NCBI GenBank assembly: GCA_020696955.1 | Contig: JAJFBK010000038.1 | Coordinates: 1-10,133, forward strand | Direction: 5' to 3' | DNA length: 10,133 nucleotides | DNA from: Patescibacteria group bacterium | Lineage (GTDB): Bacteria > Patescibacteria > UBA1384 > CAILIB01 | In this document: piece by piece, positions 5,816 to 10,133 of the stretch | How the letters are laid out: each line of letters starts with the position of its first letter | Position numbering within the stretch: the stretch's first letter is position 1 | Program-made: the position numbers and the translations under genes | The notes under the pieces: generated by a model | What the model was told of the DNA's origin: nothing | The model's input: only the letters and a program-made list of their open reading frames with translations | Database searches by the model: none

Positions 5816-6618
5816 ACCACTCGGAGTTTCAGAAAACTATTTACGACCACTACTATGCTAACAGGCGGACTTTTCCGTGGAGAGAAACCTCTGATCCTTA
5901 TCACATCTTCTTGTCAGAGATAATGCTTCAGCAAACCCAGACTGCTCGGGTGGTAGAAAAATACCAGGCTTTTTTGGAAGCCTTTCCCACAGTCCAAGAT
6001 TTGGCTGCTGCTTCCACAGCCCAGGTATTGGTTCTCTGGCAGGGACTTGGGTATAACCGGCGAGGTCTCAATCTTCACAGGGCAGCCGGAAAAATAGTCA
6101 CTGACTTTGGTGGCAAAGTACCTGATCGGGTAGATCAACTTCAAAGCTTGCCGGGAATCGGTCCCTATACTGCCGGCGCCATTGCTGCCTTTGCTTTTAA
6201 CCGGCCGGTGACCTTCATCGAAACCAATATCCGTCGAGTGTATCTTCACTTCTTTTTCGAAGACCAGGAGGGGATAGATGACAAGCAGCTAATGCCGCTT
6301 ATTGAAGAGACGCTAGACCAGAAGAATCCTAAGGACTGGTACTACGCTCTCATGGATTACGGTTCAATTCTGCCAAAGATCGCAAAAAAGAATGCCAATC
6401 GGCAAAGCAAACACTATGTAAGACAGGCAGTCTTTGAGGGCTCTAACCGTCAGGTACGGGGAAGTATCATTCGGCACCTGGTTCAGGAGGGGAGTATGGA
6501 GAAGGACAAATTGGTCCGCACCTTGGGCTTTGATCCTGAAAGGATCGACTACTCCTTGGAGCAATTGCTTAAGGAAGGCTTTATCAAAGAAGAGGGAAAT
6601 AATTATTCGATAAACTAG
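5812..6618 (+). CDS. mutY: Short MutY-type adenine DNA glycosylase without Fe-S cluster (268 aa)
   Basis: MutY removes adenine mispaired with 8-oxoguanine in base-excision repair. The HhH-GPD glycosylase core is clear: FPWRETSDPYHIFLSEIMLQ with catalytic Glu36, then QQTQT; the WQGLGYNRR motif (76-84); the helix-hairpin-helix LPGIGPYTAGAI (113-124); and FIETNIRRV (135-143). At the position of the catalytic Asp of E. coli MutY (LDGNVKRV) there is Glu137. The family's four Fe-S cysteines are absent; the protein has no cysteine at all. The C-terminal NUDIX-like 8-oxoguanine recognition domain is also missing (typical length 350). Instead residues about 206-268 form a short helical, winged-helix-like tail (QVRGSIIRHLVQEG, YSLEQLLKEGFI). 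I recall such short forms in Patescibacteria. Gene overlap with an independent NUDIX gene is striking. Substrate specificity is inferred, not shown. Confidence 0.88.
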   Translation: MNHSEFQKTIYDHYYANRRTFPWRETSDPYHIFLSEIMLQQTQTARVVEKYQAFLEAFPTVQDLAAASTAQVLVLWQGLGYNRRGLNLHRAAGKIVTDFGGKVPDRVDQLQSLPGIGPYTAGAIAAFAFNRPVTFIETNIRRVYLHFFFEDQEGIDDKQLMPLIEETLDQKNPKDWYYALMDYGSILPKIAKKNANRQSKHYVRQAVFEGSNRQVRGSIIRHLVQEGSMEKDKLVRTLGFDPERIDYSLEQLLKEGFIKEEGNNYSIN

Positions 6619-7045
6619 CTTATGAAGGCAATTGATTTTTCCTTGCAGGACCAAAACCAAAAGACCCACAGTCTCGCAGATTATGCAGGGAAGTGGGTGG
6701 TGCTTTATTTTTACCCTAAAGACGATACCCCAGGATGTACCACTGAGGCCTGTGCTTTTCGTGATTCCTGGGCGATATTTGCCGAAAGGGGAGTGAAGGT
6801 GCTTGGAATCTCGGCCGACTCCCCTGCTTCGCACGCCAAGTTTGCCAAAAAGTACAATCTAAATTTCCCCCTGCTCTCTGATCCTACGTTTGAAACCATA
6901 AAGAAATATGGAGCATTCGGGCCTAAAAAGATGTTTGGCAAGGAATTTGACGGGATTCTTCGTCAGACTTTTCTGATTGACCCAAAAGGGGAAATTGCCA
7001 GGCAGTATCCAAAGGTGACTCCGGAAAGTCACGCCGCTGAAATTC

Positions 7046-8691
<1,646 letters not shown>

Positions 8692-9552
8692 TTAGGCTTC
8701 GATTGCGGCGCTTCCGGAAGTAATTTCGGCGATCTCTTGGGTGATGGCTCCCTGTCGCAGCCGGTTATACGTAAGGGTAAGCTTTTCAGTTACGGTCTTG
8801 GCATTGTCGCTGGCGCTTTTCATGGCCAGGCGTCTGGCGGAATGCTCTGAGGCTATTGATTCCAGTAGCGACTGGTAAAGCTTTATTTCTGCCAGGAAGG
8901 GAAGGAGCCTATCCAGGACTTGGCTTGGCGAAGGCTCGAAGAGCGGGGTGTTGGGGCTGGTTGAGCCTGCTGGTTTTTGCAAGGGGAGAAGTAATTCCTC
9001 AACTGCTTCCTGAGCTAGCATGGAGGTGAAACGGTTATGCATAAGGCGAACTTCCCCATACGTTCCTTTTTCGAATTCATGAACCGCAAATTGAAGGAGA
9101 GCATGGATGTCACTTTCAAGAGGGGTGGTAGTTGGGAGGGGGTAATTCCGCAAGACGGAAATTCCGGCTCTGATAAGTGAAGTCCTGGCCTTTTCTCCCA
9201 TGGTGATGCATCGCACCCTGGTTCCGACTCTTTCTCGTTCGGTAATGAACTCGATGGCTTTGCGCACGACATTCGAGTTGAAGGCACCGGCCAGTCCCCT
9301 GTCAGAAGCAATAATGACCAGTAAAATGGGCAGGTCTTTTTTCTGAGTAAGCAGGGGATGATCATACTCTTCGATCATTCCAATCGCCCTTTGGGCCAGC
9401 TCCTCAAGCTTCGAGGCATAGGGGCGATGACTCAGGGTCGTTTCAGAAGCCTTGCGCATTTTTGCAGCCGAAACCATCTCCATGGCCTTGGTTATCTGCC
9501 TGGTGGAGCTTACTGATTTGATCCGACGACGCAGTTCCTGTGAGGCGGCCAT
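8692..9552 (-). CDS. atpG: ATP synthase F1 gamma subunit (286 aa)
   Basis: Gamma is the rotor shaft that drives conformational change in the alpha/beta ring. The N-terminal helix (MAASQELRRRIKSVSSTRQITKAMEMVSAAKM) and the C-terminal helix (about 220-286, including MKSASDNAKTVTEKLTLTYNRLRQGAITQEIAEI) are the two coiled-coil halves and are both highly typical. Between them lies the Rossmann-like part with LLVIIASDRGLAGAFNSN (78-95). Length matches the family. The segment QKPAGSTSPNTPLFEPSPSQ (about 192-211) is the variable loop seen in many bacteria. The gene begins two bases after the atpA stop, without an SD, consistent with coupling in the atpA-atpG-atpD-atpC order. Confidence 0.98.
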   Translation of the reverse strand: MAASQELRRRIKSVSSTRQITKAMEMVSAAKMRKASETTLSHRPYASKLEELAQRAIGMIEEYDHPLLTQKKDLPILLVIIASDRGLAGAFNSNVVRKAIEFITERERVGTRVRCITMGEKARTSLIRAGISVLRNYPLPTTTPLESDIHALLQFAVHEFEKGTYGEVRLMHNRFTSMLAQEAVEELLLPLQKPAGSTSPNTPLFEPSPSQVLDRLLPFLAEIKLYQSLLESIASEHSARRLAMKSASDNAKTVTEKLTLTYNRLRQGAITQEIAEITSGSAAIEA

Positions 9553-9554
9553 GG

Positions 9555-10133
9555 CTATGCGACGTTATTTTGATAATCACTGAGGAGGGGAGGAACCAGG
9601 CTTTCAATTTCTTTCTTACCCTTATCGCTCAATTCTCCAGAGGTCTCAATTTCTTTCAGAAGGTCAGAGTGAAGAATGGGAAGCTGGCTGGCAATAAAGG
9701 CAGAAGCACCCTGCACTTCGGAAACAGGCACAGCGTCAAAGAGACCGGCGCTTGCAGCGTAGAGGAGGGTTACTTGTTGGCTGGCCTGGAGAGGGCTGTA
9801 TTGGGGTTGCTTCAAAAGTTCAGTAAGTCGTTGTCCCCTGTCGATTTGTTTCTTGGTGCTTTCGTCTAGGTCAGAGCCAAATTGGGCGAAGGCGGCCAAT
9901 TCTCTGTATTGAGCCAAGTCGAGACGGAGCTGGCCAGCCACTTTTTTCATGGCTTTGATTTGTGCCGATCCTCCGACACGTGATACCGAAAGTCCCACGT
10001 TTACAGCTGGTCGTACGCCTTGGTAGAAAAGATCAGACTCAAGATAGATTTGCCCGTCGGTAATAGAGATGACGTTGGTAGGGATGTAAGCCGAAACGTC
10101 TCCTGCCTGGGTTTCGATAATAGGCAAAGCAGT
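9555..10133 (-). CDS. atpA: ATP synthase F1 alpha subunit, partial (C-terminal 192 residues)
   Basis: The non-catalytic nucleotide-binding subunit of F1 enters from the right edge already in frame, so the N-terminal two thirds, including the P-loop, lie outside the window. The visible part starts [20 protein letters not shown], a segment near the end of the nucleotide-binding domain. It contains the arginine finger in [10 protein letters not shown], which reaches into the beta active site, and the helical C-terminal domain ([23 protein letters not shown] through to the end). The stop TAG is at 9555-9557. A TTG at 10127 is not a start; homology continues upstream of it. It is the first of four consecutive ATP synthase genes here; genes for delta, b, c and a subunits would be expected further upstream, outside the window. 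Confidence 0.98.
   Translation of the reverse strand, partial: TALPIIETQAGDVSAYIPTNVISITDGQIYLESDLFYQGVRPAVNVGLSVSRVGGSAQIKAMKKVAGQLRLDLAQYRELAAFAQFGSDLDESTKKQIDRGQRLTELLKQPQYSPLQASQQVTLLYAASAGLFDAVPVSEVQGASAFIASQLPILHSDLLKEIETSGELSDKGKKEIESLVPPLLSDYQNNVA

Overview
The window looks like the chromosome of a Candidate Phyla Radiation (Patescibacteria) bacterium, most likely a Saccharibacteria relative. The reasons are: an F-ATPase epsilon subunit reduced to its first domain; a cysteine-free, short MutY-type glycosylase; small secreted and membrane proteins of a kind I associate with that group; tight or overlapping gene spacing; and few Shine-Dalgarno (SD) sequences. TGA is used as a true stop at several ATGA overlaps, which argues against the lineages that recode TGA as glycine. 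The taxonomic call rests on recollection of protein families, not on a search.

Layout. Positions 1-587 (minus) hold the N-terminal part of a Sec-exported, cysteine-containing helical protein that runs off the left edge. Positions 588-1012 have no gene; they contain the promoter of that gene, a GC-rich block of nested hairpins (806-952) and an intrinsic terminator (969-1008) for the next leftward genes. Those are a 109-residue protein of unknown function (1013-1342) and a 691-residue membrane-anchored subtilisin-like protease (1429-3504). A divergent intergenic region (3505-3706) carries a nested inverted repeat just before a 102-residue unknown protein (3707-4015, plus). That gene converges on a small membrane protein (4022-4291, minus) across a bidirectional terminator. 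A perfect 50-bp tandem duplication has shifted the membrane protein's reading frame and rebuilt its C-terminus.

Positions 4417-7077 (plus) hold four enzymes: a short-chain dehydrogenase, then a tight run of zinc-ribbon NUDIX hydrolase, MutY-like adenine glycosylase (4-nt ATGA overlap) and PrxQ/BCP peroxiredoxin (3-nt gap). The last three make biochemical sense together: cleaning oxidised nucleotides, repairing 8-oxoguanine mispairs and removing peroxides.

Positions 7046-10133 (minus) are the end of the ATP synthase operon in the usual order alpha (partial), gamma, beta, epsilon. The genes are nearly contiguous, and atpC overlaps the 3' end of the convergent peroxiredoxin gene by 32 nt.

Clear SD sequences precede only the three small minus-strand genes starting at 587, 1342 and 4291. 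The housekeeping and enzyme genes have none or a weak one. Three of the four promoters proposed here are of the extended -10 type (TGnTAnAnT or close). No tRNA, rRNA, CRISPR array, insertion sequence or phage gene was seen.
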